A program made the position numbers and the translations under genes. Source: Turritopsis dohrnii (Eukaryota > Cnidaria > Hydrozoa > Anthoathecata > Oceaniidae). From it: a stretch of 64,000 nucleotides of DNA. Below the pieces are notes generated by a model. It ran no database searches, was not told where the DNA came from, and saw nothing but the letters and a program-made list of their open reading frames with translations. Shown piece by piece: positions 24,501 to 35,500 of this stretch. Positions within the stretch are counted from its first letter, which is position 1. Each line of letters opens with the position of its first letter. Location of the stretch: the NCBI GenBank assembly GCA_027922465.2, contig BQMF02000283.1, forward strand, positions 1 to 64,000, written 5' to 3'.

Positions 24501-25880
24501 GTTATGTCACATCTGTTAATGAAGGTCTTTTTGGTTTTACTGTAGTTTAAAGAATTGACAAATCACTGTTTTGATACTTCCATCAAGTTTACCAAACTTT
24601 AGATGTTTTTTTTTTTTCTGTCACAAAAGATGTATAATAAATAACAAATAAATCAGATCATGACATTTCTTAGTTATCAAAACTTTCACTGTTGAAGGTT
24701 TTTCATATTTTGAGCATGTAAACAACTTTGCGAAAGAAAATATATGTTTCAGTTTTCGTTTATATCCGTGCACCTAGACTTCATGAATAAATTAATGAAA
24801 AAGTAAGAATTTCTGGTGTCTGTATTTTAAATAATAGCAACGTAACATGTGGCTTTTAATTGTAAGTTTTGCTTTTATTAATGTAATAATTAAAGTGAAA
24901 GTAAACGAAACAATAAAGTATTGAGAAACTTTAGGTACATTATATTTCGGTATTATTATCATCACCACTATAATACATATGCACACATAACGCCTTTTAT
25001 GGCTTCCTGGAATCTTTTATCACCCACCCATTGATAAATAAAAAGTCAATTTTTCACATACACAAGTATATTTTGCCTATGTAATGGTGCGCGCGAACGC
25101 AATCGCGAAGGTCAAAATGAGAAGCCTGAAGAAGTGAGGTTTGAATTTGGGCTTCGAGATTTCGACGCCCAAAGTTGAACATGTTCAGTAGTATCATATT
25201 TTTTCTATTGTTTTGAATCGATGTTTTCGCACAAGTTTTTGTTGCACGTGATCGGATTAACGTGTTAACATAAACGAAAACAACAATTTCAACAAAACTA
25301 ATGAAGATGCAAGAGAAGCAACTGAGAATTTCATTGAAATTTGGAGGAATCAGCCAAGTTCACAGGATGTTAAATTCCCATTCTATAAGGATAGGAATGA
25401 GAAAGCGAGGAGATACCAAGTTCATTTCATCTATTTTAGCCATGGCTTCCCCCATGCACTTCTTTGTTTTCATTTTGTACGTTTGACTCTCATTTTTAAC
25501 AAAATATGAACAACAACAGCAGCTGTTTCTTCCTCAGAGTCCATGTTTGTAATTTTTAATGATAGTGTATTTGCGCCAAAATTTTAAATTTTCAATGAAA
25601 TCATTGAAAAGTTATCATTGGATGTAATTTATCAACAAAAGTTCCCAATTCTGGTAATACACTGTATTTTGTTTAGTTCTGGCTAAAGCCCTGTGTGAGT
25701 GTTCTCTTTGATGTGTTTAAGTGGTGGAGTGTTTGTCAGAGGGCAGCATTTAATTGAAAAACACAGTATTCCTTAAGGAGAATTCACATCAATATTAGAT
25801 GGTGCTTTTTTTAGGTTATTGGTTAAATTGAAAACTTTTGGAAAATATCTTTTCATCTTACAAAAAATTTTGGAAGTTTA
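21542..25880. other. Large stretch without recognisable genes
   Basis: All reading frames are short and featureless, with AT-rich low-complexity composition. Small features: an (atc)n microsatellite at about 22319-22336; a possible transposon end at 25665-25693 (gttctggctaaagccctg), related to the repeat at 15.17 kb and 16.18 kb; and a gcgcgcgaacgcaatcgcga patch at about 25088-25107. I see no RNA gene or conserved exon. Confidence 0.5.
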
Positions 25881-26061
25881 GATTACGAAAATGGATATAA
25901 CACTTTCTAGAAACATTTTTCATTCCACTGTATTGATCAGCAGTTTTCCCCATGTGGCAATTATTTGGTTGCATGTAATAATTATGGAGAAATTGCAGCT
26001 TTTAACATGAAGAAAGCTTTGACAGTTGATGTTTCAGTTGAATGTAAAGTACCATTGAATG

Positions 26062-27222
26062 CAGGCCTGGCTGTAAGTAAAATGATGCTGGAAAATTTTC
26101 GTGAGTGATCACACTCCATTAAGTACCGTGGCTGATTTGGACAATTTACTTTTACTTTTTAATAAAAGACGCGGCCGCGTGTTTCAAATACGCGGCCGCG
26201 CTCTTTAATATGCGGCCGCGCCTTTAAACACGCGGCCGCGCCCTTTTTGCTAAACACGCGGCCGTGCATTTTGAAGCAAACACGCGGCCGCGCTCTTTAC
26301 AATATCTGGTCTGTAAAACAACCATTTTGGCAAGATACCCTGAACTGGTATCTTTTACTGGTCCTCACAATATTAGTTGAAAATATGCGCCTTTGGGATG
26401 TAAAGTACAGTCTACAGTCTACAGTCTACAGCAATATAAAGTCGTTAAATCAAATAAACGTGTTCAAGACGATTTAATATTATGATAAAAAGAAACTTCA
26501 TTAATATATATAGTATATTACAAACTATACAAACTGTTTACCTTGGTAAATTTACTCAAGTCAGGAAGGATCACGTTGTTGCCAGCCATGTTGTTTATTG
26601 CTCGTTTGTTTTGAATCTGTGCTAACATATCATGAAACTAACGTGAACTCAAAATGCGTGGCCGCACAATTGAAACACGCGGCCGCGTCCTTCAAATATG
26701 CGGCCGCATACTTTAATTGTGCGGCCGCGTACTTAACATTTCAAGGCACACAATTGCAGCTAATATTGTGAGGACCAGTAAAAGATACCAGTTCAGCGTA
26801 TCCTGCCAAAATGGTTGTTTTACAGACCAGATATTGTAAAGAGCGCAGCCGCGTGTTTGCTTCAAAATGCGCGGCCGCGTGTTTAGCGAAAAGGGCGCGG
26901 CCGCGTGTTTAAAGGCGCGGCCGCATATTAAAGAGCGCGGCCATACGCGGCTGCGTCTTTTATTAAAAAGTAAAAGTAAATTGTCCAAATCAGCCACGGT
27001 AATTAAGTCCTCCATTAAGTCCTGTATCTGTAAATGTATTACAAAGTTATTATTGTTGTTGTCACTGTTTCGTGTTATGGGACATTTAAAAGGTTATAAA
27101 GAAGTCGTCAGTATTGAAATTCGTTCTCAAAACCAGCATCACCATTTTCAGATAGGTTAGGTACCCATGCCAACGTTTTTATGTGAACGCGAGCAATCGT
27201 TCACAACTTAGAGCCAGGCCTG
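26062..27222. mobile_element. Short-TIR (hAT-like) element inside the THOC6 exon copy
   Basis: The insertion is delimited by the parent exon: left end CAGGCCTGGCT, right end AGCCAGGCCTG, a perfect 11-bp inverted repeat starting with CAG as in hAT elements. The flanks gaatg and aaata both correspond to the single gaata of the intact exon, consistent with a decayed target-site duplication. About 60 bp of left and 220 bp of right interior flank a second, nested foldback element at 26125-27000. No transposase is seen. Confidence 0.75.
26125..27000. mobile_element. Foldback element built on GCGGCCGC octamers
   Basis: The arms are inverted repeats: ACCGTGGCTGATTTGGACAA at the left and its reverse complement at the right, continuing with small gaps for about 270 bp (26125-26408 and about 26731-27000). 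The flanks read cattaagt and aattaagt, an 8-bp duplication with one mismatch. The arms and the loop side carry 11 exact copies of the palindrome GCGGCCGC (26171, 26192, 26212, 26232, 26284, about 26679, 26700, 26721, 26871, 26897, 26917) plus variants, spaced about 20-25 bp apart by AT-rich spacers such as gtgttt and tcttta. A tacagtc triplet repeat lies at the left loop edge. No coding region. Confidence 0.85.
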
Positions 27223-27316
27223 AAATACAGGCTCATGCAGGTGGAAGAGTATACATCGTCTTACTTCATGAGAACTTTTTCTCATCAGTGATGGTTCTAA
27301 AGAAGTATGGCTGGTT

Positions 27317-28144
27317 TTTAGTTTTCAGTTCAAAGCTAAATCAAACCTCAAACTCAATGTAGCTGCAAGTAGACAAATAGATAGTGTAATGCATGCTTAA
27401 AAGTATCACCACTGGGTTCAGTGTTAAACAGTTTCAGAAAGAGAGTATTATGCAGTCTACAGTGATGATGAAAGCTGTTTTTTTAGGTTGAACAAAGGGA
27501 AACATGGTGCTGTGGTGGATAATCCATTAAAGTGATAAAATTAGAAGTGTATAATTAATATTATAAGTGTTTTTAAAATTTTGATATATTACGCTTTCTT
27601 TGTGTATTGTGTTATGCACAAGGCAATGGTTTGCTTGTTTTTGAATTGACCTTAGTTTCTGTTTAAAACACAGTTGGCAATGGCTAGTAATTTCTAGAAA
27701 AAGATCCCATCATATCTTCTTAACCACTTATGATTATTATGACTATACGCAGTCTTCAAATTTATCTGTACAGAAAGAAAAAAATTACACTTATAAAATT
27801 GAAAACATTTTGTGGACATAAAAACTCTTGCTAATGTGTCAAATCAGAAATTTTCTTACCAAAATTTGCAGCATTCGCAAGGTTTCTTCTCCTAAAGAAA
27901 TAAATCTTATTTAGACATACATAAAGAACCACTGTAACAGTAACATTGTTGTTGTTCTTTTAGGAGTATGTAATCAAGGGAACTGCCAGTCGAACCAAAA
28001 CTAAAAAACGTCTTGTTTGATTCCAACTCATGAATACAATAGTATCATTAACTGCAGCAGATTCTTGCTTGAACATATTAAATCTGTCCCTTTGCTTCAT
28101 TATAATATCGCACACTTATAAATGCCAACAAAAAATGAACTGAG
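27317..28144. other. Spacer upstream of JKAMP
   Basis: No coding exon is seen. A tgttcttttag/gagtatg acceptor-like site at about 27950-27970 could precede a 5' untranslated exon of JKAMP, which would leave the coding part intronless. This is inference only. Confidence 0.35.
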
Positions 28145-29101
28145 ATGTTTCCTAGATTACTTATCACATTTTTGGTGACTTGTAACTGGCTCGCAACATT
28201 TGTGGAGATGACTGCAAATAAATACCCATGTTCACGTTGTCCTGGCTCCTATTGTGGCAGAACACTTATTACAAATGAATCTGATTGCAACCTGGATTGT
28301 GATGGTTGTGAAAGAGGTTTTCGAAGTGATGGTTATTTTTGTCTGAAATGTGATCAAATATTGGGGCTATATGATTGGTTATTCTTGGGCTTCATGGTGC
28401 TATGCGTTACCGTCCTGAATTTCTATGCAATTGACACATTTCACTCCAATCATCGCAAAGTGTGGTTTTTACATTTGTCAGCACTTTGTGAATCAGTCTT
28501 CTCTTTTATTGGTATGGTCTTGGTGTTTGAACCAGCAGGAACATTTACGATCCACTCATGTGGAGTCACTTCCATAAATGATTGGTACACAAAGTTTTTC
28601 AATCCCGATCTAGAACATTTATTAAGTATTCACTGCACTCAAGAAGCTGTATACCCACTGTTTACAGCTGCATTTGTTTATCTTATATTTTCTTTGCTCT
28701 CCTTGCTAATATTTCGTGGAGTTATTTTAAGAATGGCTGTTAAGAATAACGTTGGACGGTCACCACTGTATGTTGGCTTATATATCATACCGATAGTTGG
28801 TGTTATACACACATGCTTGGCTGGTGTCATATATTACGTTTACCCATATTTGACTATATTCCTATCGGCCATCGGTGTAGCTGTTTTTCTGAGTACTTTA
28901 GATTGCCACTTTACCAAATTAAAACCACGTCACATAGGTGTCCTTGTCTGTTATGGCTTTGCCCATGGTTATGGTATTATCTCCATCACAAGGATGGAAG
29001 TTCCAATTCGAGATGGACCTGTTTTGCTGTTGATATTTCTACCGTTTAGTTTTTACATGATCACTAGACCCTTTACAGATGCAGGAAATTTCAAAAATTA
29101 A
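28145..29101 (+). CDS. JKAMP: JNK1/MAPK8-associated membrane protein, single exon
   Basis: JKAMP/JAMP is a multi-span ER membrane protein that binds JNK1 and recruits proteasomes for ER-associated degradation. This frame gives 318 residues, against about 310 in vertebrates, with no intron or lesion. A hydrophobic start (residues 1-22) is followed by a Cys-rich lumenal-type region (CSRCPGSYCGRTL, CDGCERGF, CLKC; about 29-73). About seven membrane segments follow. Family blocks are LYDWLFLGFM, SCGVTSINDWYTKFFNP, HCTQEAVYPLFTA, PIVGVIHTCLAGVIYYVYPY and AHGYGIISITRMEVP. The ATG at 28145 is the first in frame; a second ATG 21 codons later (MTANKYPC) would drop the hydrophobic lead. Full-length conservation argues for a working gene. 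I see no polyA tail or flanking direct repeat that would prove retroposition. Confidence 0.93.
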   Translation: MFPRLLITFLVTCNWLATFVEMTANKYPCSRCPGSYCGRTLITNESDCNLDCDGCERGFRSDGYFCLKCDQILGLYDWLFLGFMVLCVTVLNFYAIDTFHSNHRKVWFLHLSALCESVFSFIGMVLVFEPAGTFTIHSCGVTSINDWYTKFFNPDLEHLLSIHCTQEAVYPLFTAAFVYLIFSLLSLLIFRGVILRMAVKNNVGRSPLYVGLYIIPIVGVIHTCLAGVIYYVYPYLTIFLSAIGVAVFLSTLDCHFTKLKPRHIGVLVCYGFAHGYGIISITRMEVPIRDGPVLLLIFLPFSFYMITRPFTDAGNFKN

Positions 29102-29518
29102 TGTTTTTTTGTTTATAGGTATTATTTTTTTTTTTAATTTTGTACATTCACAAAATTTATAGATGTGCTACAATCTAGACTCCATATTGTGAGACGTCAA
29201 CAGTCCTTTGATGCATTTAGTCAGATCTACCGTTGTATTCGAGGAAAGCGAAAAGTTGTTTTCAAAGTGTTTGGAAAAATTATTCTGAAACTATCCAGAG
29301 GCATCTACTTAACTGTTGGGCCAATCTGTTGTTGTTTTTTCTTTGAAATTGTACTACTTAATTGAAACAATTGTTACCCATAGAAAAGATGACGACTTTA
29401 TTTTTGTAAGTTACGTTCGATTTGGTGTTTTTAAAAACTGAGCAATATTATTGTGTTTTCCTCTTCCTTTGTCAATACAGTTTTTCTTTTATAAGCAACA
29501 CTTTTATAAGCAACACTA

Positions 29519-29850
29519 CTTTAAAGGAACTAAATTTTGCGGATGACTGGAATAATTTCTTAATTTTTGGAGCAGCACATTTTCATGATTTCGGTTTTCC
29601 TTAAGCCATTCGTAAGCAAACCACCGGGCTATTGCACTAAAATACTTTTTTTGTCGACGAGATATTTCTCTACTACCATAGCTGTCTGTCAGAAAGATCA
29701 GCCTATGTATGAAAACAAGAAAATATTGATGTCAGACTTTTTTCCCCACCCAAAAAAGTTCGCGGATTAATTGAGAAATTAAAAGTTTCGCGGGAATTAA
29801 ATTTCGCGGGTGCTAAAATTTCTTCGTTTCGAGATTTAGTTCCTTTAAAG
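29519..29850. mobile_element. MITE with TA flanks (mariner-like)
   Basis: The inverted ends are CTTTAAAGGAACTAAAT and ATTTAGTTCCTTTAAAG, flanked by TA at 29517-29518 and 29851-29852. The interior holds several tttcgcgg-type words (aatttcgcgggtg, agtttcgcgggaa). Just outside the left end is a tandem copy of acttttataagcaac (x2). There is no coding capacity. Confidence 0.8.
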
Positions 29851-29852
29851 TA

Positions 29853-31190
29853 GTAAATTTTTTCAAAACGTTGAGCAACAGTACTGCCGGAATCTCAGAT
29901 AAATTAGCAACATGAAATTTTGAAATGATGCAGTAGTGCTGCACATTTCTTGAAATTGCTACACTAGGTTGCAGTACTATGTCCTAGACTTTGTGCTTAG
30001 ATACTTAAACTTACATAAAGGTTTTCAAGACTGGAAATATATTTTTTTCAATTAATGCTTAGCAGCAAATTAAGCAAAATTACTATTACAAAATGGTCAT
30101 TTTTTAAGCAACATGACTACCAATGTCTGACCTTGGCTGCTTATTAAAAAACGTGGAAGCCCTTTCAAATATAACGTTATCAACTATCAAGGTTTGAGTG
30201 AAACCACATCTCTACTGCTTAGTTTTCCAGGTCTATCAGAAGTAAAAAAGGCCATTTTCCGTTATGGTCAGACCTTGAAGTTGATACGAATTTAAATGAC
30301 ATCAAAGGACTATGCTGGTACTGAAATTTAAAACACCTTCCCGTCTTTGTCTGAGATATTGTCGCGTCTCAGTAGGCAAATGTGTTGAAAAACTACTGCG
30401 AGGGAGTGCATTTCTACAGAAATATATGCTATTTCAATAAAAATTGCTCTTCGTCGCAGTGACTTTGACGATTTTGCACACTGGGATTAGGTCAAAATTT
30501 CATGTGGACTCTTACACGAGCGCTGGTCCTGTTAATTTGGGATCAAAATCATGACGTCAGCATTTCTCTTGTCGACAGTTTTTTTTTAAATGTCTGACAA
30601 CCTCGTTCCCAGGGATTCTTGGCTTCTTGATGTACGACTGTTAATTTTCAAAGGCAAATAACACCCAGAGATGTAGTAGAAAGTAGAATTTGTTGAGAAA
30701 CCATATCCTGAGATATTTTACTTTTAAAGTTGTACAAAATTATATTAAGACCATACTGATCAGGTCTGGGATATGTTCAAGCGTAGCTACGTAGATTACT
30801 TTTTTCATCCGTTTAATATAAGTCCTAGTTTGAGATTTATTGTTAGAATTCAATCTAATCTCACATTCATCATCACTAACATGGTTGACGATGTGCGTCA
30901 TCACATGAAATCCAACTAACACCGCTTTGTCTCGTATTAAACAAAAGTTGAACGCCAGTATTTGAACCTTTAAAGACTAAATTCGAACAGGGCAGAAGGG
31001 ACTGGAATGTTATCTTTCATGATAGGAAAAAATCTGTCCCCTTTGTCCTCCCCATCCATAATCAGGATGGCCGGGCAAATTATCAAGAGATAAGTGCAAT
31101 CATAATGGTGCGATCTGCGAAGCACGATGTTGGTAAAAGGTGACAGCGGAATAACTTGTATTTAAGTGATACTGCTGTAGGTGGAAGTTC
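29853..31190. other. Intergenic stretch with one hairpin repeat
   Basis: No gene is seen. It contains a copy of the dispersed hairpin repeat at about 30369-30486. The rest is unique-looking AT-rich sequence. Confidence 0.45.
30369..30486 (+). repeat. Dispersed 115-bp hairpin repeat, copy 2
   Basis: Begins cagtaggcaaatgtgttg, contains gagggagtgcatttctaca and ends gattttgcacactggga. Same layout as the other copies. Confidence 0.75.
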
Positions 31191-31199
31191 CTCCATAGC

Positions 31200-32062
31200 C
31201 ATAGCCATAACATTCAAGCAATCCATATCTGTTGATATCTCGAATGTCGATTTCGTTAATATCTTACAAGATTCTTGGCATCATTTTTGATCACGACTTA
31301 CCATGGAACCTCCACACCAGCCAAGTCTTGTGGACGTCACATGCAGCTCTGCGAACACTAGCGAGAATAAAACGTTTTACACCATTAAAACAGCTAGCTG
31401 AAACATTAATTCTCAGTCGAGTTGACTATGGTAATGCGGTGTTTCACAGTGTTCCATCCTACATGCAAAAACATCTCCAGAAACTGGTCAATGCTAGTGC
31501 TGGTTACGTATGTGGAAGGTACATGAAAACCGTTGAGGTTGGCTACCTGCTGTTGAACACTCCTCATGGTCAATTGCCAAACTGGCATGGAAATCGATTA
31601 ACTGCGCAGATTCGCCTAAATTTCTACCTATGGAATTGACCAAGGAAACTTGTACAAGAAGAGGCCAAATGGGCAATATGATCAAGTGCTCAACAAATGT
31701 TCAAACGACGTTGGAATATACAGCAGCCAAAATATTCAATGATTTGCCAACTGAATGTCGATCTTGTCATAGTTATGGAATGTTCTGCAAACTAACCAAA
31801 AAATATTTTTTCGATAAAGCACTTGTCAGATGTCTTTCTGTCTCTTTGTTTTTGTCATACGTCTGTCTTCATTTTTCATTTTTGACCCTTTGTCTTCTCA
31901 ACCTTCTTGTTCTTGTTTCTGAAGAATATGTTTATTAGCAAATGTTACTTTTCTAATATTATGATCGTGCACATGCACTAGTCTTTCACTATTTCAGTAG
32001 AATTAGCCAAATGTAAAACTTTGGAACATATGAAATATAAACCGTTATTATTATTATTATAT
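31200..32062 (+). mobile_element. 3' fragment of a LINE with (att)n tail
   Basis: A frame at 31232-31639 matches the C-terminal part of LINE reverse transcriptases (GIIFDHDLPWNLHTSQVL, LAETLILSRVDYGNAVFHS, VNASAGYVCGRY). It shifts frame and continues with remnants such as QPKYSMICQLNV. The element ends with ttattattattat at about 32044-32058, a microsatellite tail typical of CR1/L2-group LINEs. It is 5'-truncated and inactive. Confidence 0.82.
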
Positions 32063-32330
32063 CACGGCGCTGTAATGTAGTGGTTATTCTCCTTGGCGGC
32101 AGTTCACCATGCTCGAGTGAACGTGCCACCGGGTCGATCCATGCCATCTGAGGGAGATTGGATCTCATCCCCAGGGGAGCACAGGCCCTTTATTAGGTTG
32201 GTGTCACTCATGAGGGTGTCAAATATTTTGGAGCCTCCAACCAAAGCCGTGGCCCCTCCTGGAAAGCAGATGTAACGTAAAACAATACCTAACCAAAAAT
32301 GCCCTGGATAACGGCAACACATAAATCAAC
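32063..32330 (+). repeat. tRNA-derived SINE (probable)
   Basis: The head contains an A-box-like taatgtagtggttattc at about 32074 and a B-box-like gggtcgatccatgcc at about 32132, at tRNA-like spacing. A non-tRNA body follows (ggagcctccaaccaaagccg). It starts directly after the (att)n tail of the preceding LINE. The right end is not defined and no clear duplication is seen. Confidence 0.55.
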
Positions 32331-32562
32331 CTACTGCGAACTTTTGTTTTTGCCAGTTAGAAACCGTGCTTTCAAGTGCTTCAAAACCCAAAACTTTCAG
32401 AGTTTTCCAATATGTTCATCCGTGTCATAATTCAAAAGTAGTGTTCTATAACTAGCAACAGAGTACAAACCTGCGGGTATATTCGATGAGGTTTTTCTGG
32501 AAGTTAGCTAAGGAAACACTCATAGAACACAAAACTTTCGGAACATGAGTTACAAGAAATAT

Positions 32563-35500
32563 TCATATTGGTTTCTCGATCAGTTGACGATGCATACGTA
32601 AAAATAATGGAAAATACGTGATGTAGTCGAAAAAATCTAGCTTTTTATGTTCCTTTTGAAGGATCTCACTAATCCATTTCTTATCTTCTTGTGAAGTGTT
32701 CATTCCTACTAACAAGTCTTCCATGAACAACGAGGTCTCGTTACTACGTAATAAGATCTTATAGAGGTCCTGGACTTTCGATAAACTTGTTAAAAGATGA
32801 TTGAAATCCAACTTGTCGACGTGTAGTTTGAAGAACGATCTAAAATTTAAAAATGCTACAATGAAATGCTACAACCCAATGGGCAAAATCGTCAAAAAGA
32901 CACTACGACGAAGTGCATTTTCATTGAAATTGTGTGTATATTTCTTTAGAAATGCACTCCTTCACAGTGATTTTTCAACAAATGTGCCGCCTGTGAATGG
33001 TGTTTAAGCAAGCTATTAGTCCCTATACATTTCGTGGAAAATTTAACAAACTCTCATGAATCTTTTAGCCAACTTAACTCAAGCCCTGGGAACAAAAGTT
33101 GATCGAAAACTTGGTTAGTATTTGAATTCTTTTCTTATGAAAAAACAATATCACGCTCGATTTTAGGTATTCAATTAGAAAAATGATCTATAATACCTCA
33201 TCTTCATAATTTTTTCTGAAAAAGCTGCAACAATCATGAATGTTTTTTCATCAACATGATCTGTGGCTTTCAAACCAAGTACATCAAACACCTAAAACAT
33301 TAATTTCTACGTGAAACAGCGAATCAATCATCTATTTGACTACTAACGCCTATAAAAAGTTTTTTTTAAATCCAATCGTATTTGTAACTATCTTTTCGAA
33401 GCTCATCTCGTTCTCAAAAATCAATCATTAAATGAAAACTAAGAAACTAGGAGAAAGGTATGTCCTGTCTTCGTATCTGTATGCAGTCATGTGAATCAAG
33501 CGCTGAAGTTACCATTAAAACGTATTGAAGTTGTACATCTGGCTGCAGTGTCTTATTAACGATGTTGAAGCAGTCAATGGCATCGTGCAAGGATATCTCG
33601 GAGTTTTTGTCCGCTTGTGAGGCCTGGAACTGAAATTATTAATTACAAATTATTAGAAATTACAAATTGCTTTGTGATCTTCATGAAATAACTCAAATGA
33701 TGAAAAAAATCCAATTGTTTCCTCTGATACACTCAACGAAACGAATGAAATCTTTACATTTGAGAAAAAAACTGAAGATACATTCCCACATTATACACAA
33801 CATATCACGTGGGATTCCATTGCACCGGGAGGGTGTATTTCGCATTGATAATGCGCAATTATTTGTACCCCTTTTTATCTTTCTGATAAATTGCATGAAA
33901 TTAAAAACTTTGAAAACAATGATAATATTTTCATGTTGAAATTTGCTTAATTTTGCTCCAACACACTGACAAAAACTTCGATCAATAAAAAATCCTGGAT
34001 TTTGGAACACATACCTGAAGAATTTCTGAATAATATTTAAATGAACTACGAGGCTTACATCTTTATACACAGCTTTGTACCAATCCTTCTGTTCGTCACT
34101 AATTATGCAATACTTTTCAAAGAAAGCTTTCCCTAAAAAGACAGACGTGTGAGATACACTGTGAACAACTTCTGACTGTACACTGACTGCACACTGGCCT
34201 TTGGGCAAGTTAAAGCAATGCTATACGTATCTCTGGCGGTAAGTCAAGTAATAGTTGCAAGTCGGCGGGCGGAAGAACCAACCATTACGGATGGAAGCCC
34301 AAGGACTAAAAACTCCCGTTACTTACTTACGTTACTTCGATCACCTTATACAGGATGTTAGACGCAACATCAATTCTGGTCTGTAAACTATGTAGAGGGT
34401 ACGCGAGAGACTATGCATGTTTCATTTTGAAAGAAACAGTTGATAAGAAACAGATCTAACCCAGGCCTATATCTAACGGAGTCACTGAGTATTTTTGTCA
34501 AGTTTTATTTTTGACATAACAAAAGACTACATTTATTCTAACAAGATAGGGATTAAGTTTATATCCCTACAAACCTGCTAGATGATGGACAAAAGCTTAT
34601 AAACAAACATATGGCTCACCAGGCATCAAAATTTTCTACTTGTAAATAAACTTAAATAATCTTATCTTTTCAGATGTCAGTAGTTCATTAAGCAATTTAA
34701 ACAATTATCAAACAACAATTATCTATATTACCGTATTATTTCTTCATTTTTAATAGTGGGCAAACTTGTTGAAAAACCAATGCGAAAGAGTGCATTTCTA
34801 TTGAAATATACACACTATTTCAATAAAAATGCTCTCCTTCACAGCTACTTTTTGAGAATTTTGTCCGCTGGGTAAATGACTGGAACTTACTTTCATCTAT
34901 GCTGGTCCGTCGACACTTATCTTTAACAACAAATTTTTCAGATTGACGCCTGATTTTTAGCGCCACTTCTTGTTTTACTTTCAACTTTCTTCTTCTATCT
35001 GCTAAAAGTTTTTGCTTCAATAGAAACTCTTTCCTTGCAAGATCTGGTCCAGGTTTTTCATCTTGTTCATCGATTTTACTTGGCTCTTTCGTTATTGATG
35101 TTATACTGAATAATCGAGACCTTGGTAACGATGGCGTTCGATATCTTTTCACGCAGGGCGTTTCTTCTTGAATATTCACTATGTAAAAATGTTTATGCGC
35201 ATGAAAAAACAAGACACGATTTTTATGAATATTTTAGAGCAGGGATATATCCCTGTTTAGAGCAACAATCAATCTGCACCCAGTGGGAAAAATCTTCAAA
35301 AGTAACTGCGAAGGAGAGCATTTTTGTTGAAATAGTGTGTATATTTCTATAGAATAGCACTCCTTCGCAGTGGTTTCTCCACAAATTAGACCACTGGGTT
35401 CACTCAATCGAACTGTTTAAGCCCCATGTTCATTAACTAAAAAACTCTCGATAACTCCAAATACCTGGTAACCCGAACAATTTTCGTCGGTCTCCCAGAT

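Larger units (their letters stand above)
25882..27316 (+). pseudogene. THOC6: Broken copy of THOC6 exon 1, split by nested transposons
   Basis: Two blocks, 25882-26061 and 27223-27316, are together a close copy of the THOC6 first coding exon, in the opposite orientation to the parent. The first begins at the same point as the parent exon (ag/attac.aaaATGGATATA) and runs to accattgaat. The second resumes with aaatacaggctcatgca and runs to atggctggtt, about 35 bp before the parent donor. A one-base loss near codon 15 (gtatttgatc became gtattgatc) shifts the frame, and 1161 bp of transposon DNA separates the halves. It cannot encode THOC6. The rest of the gene is not seen nearby. The exon-limited match could reflect an exon-sized duplication or a longer one whose intron has decayed. 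Confidence 0.88.
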
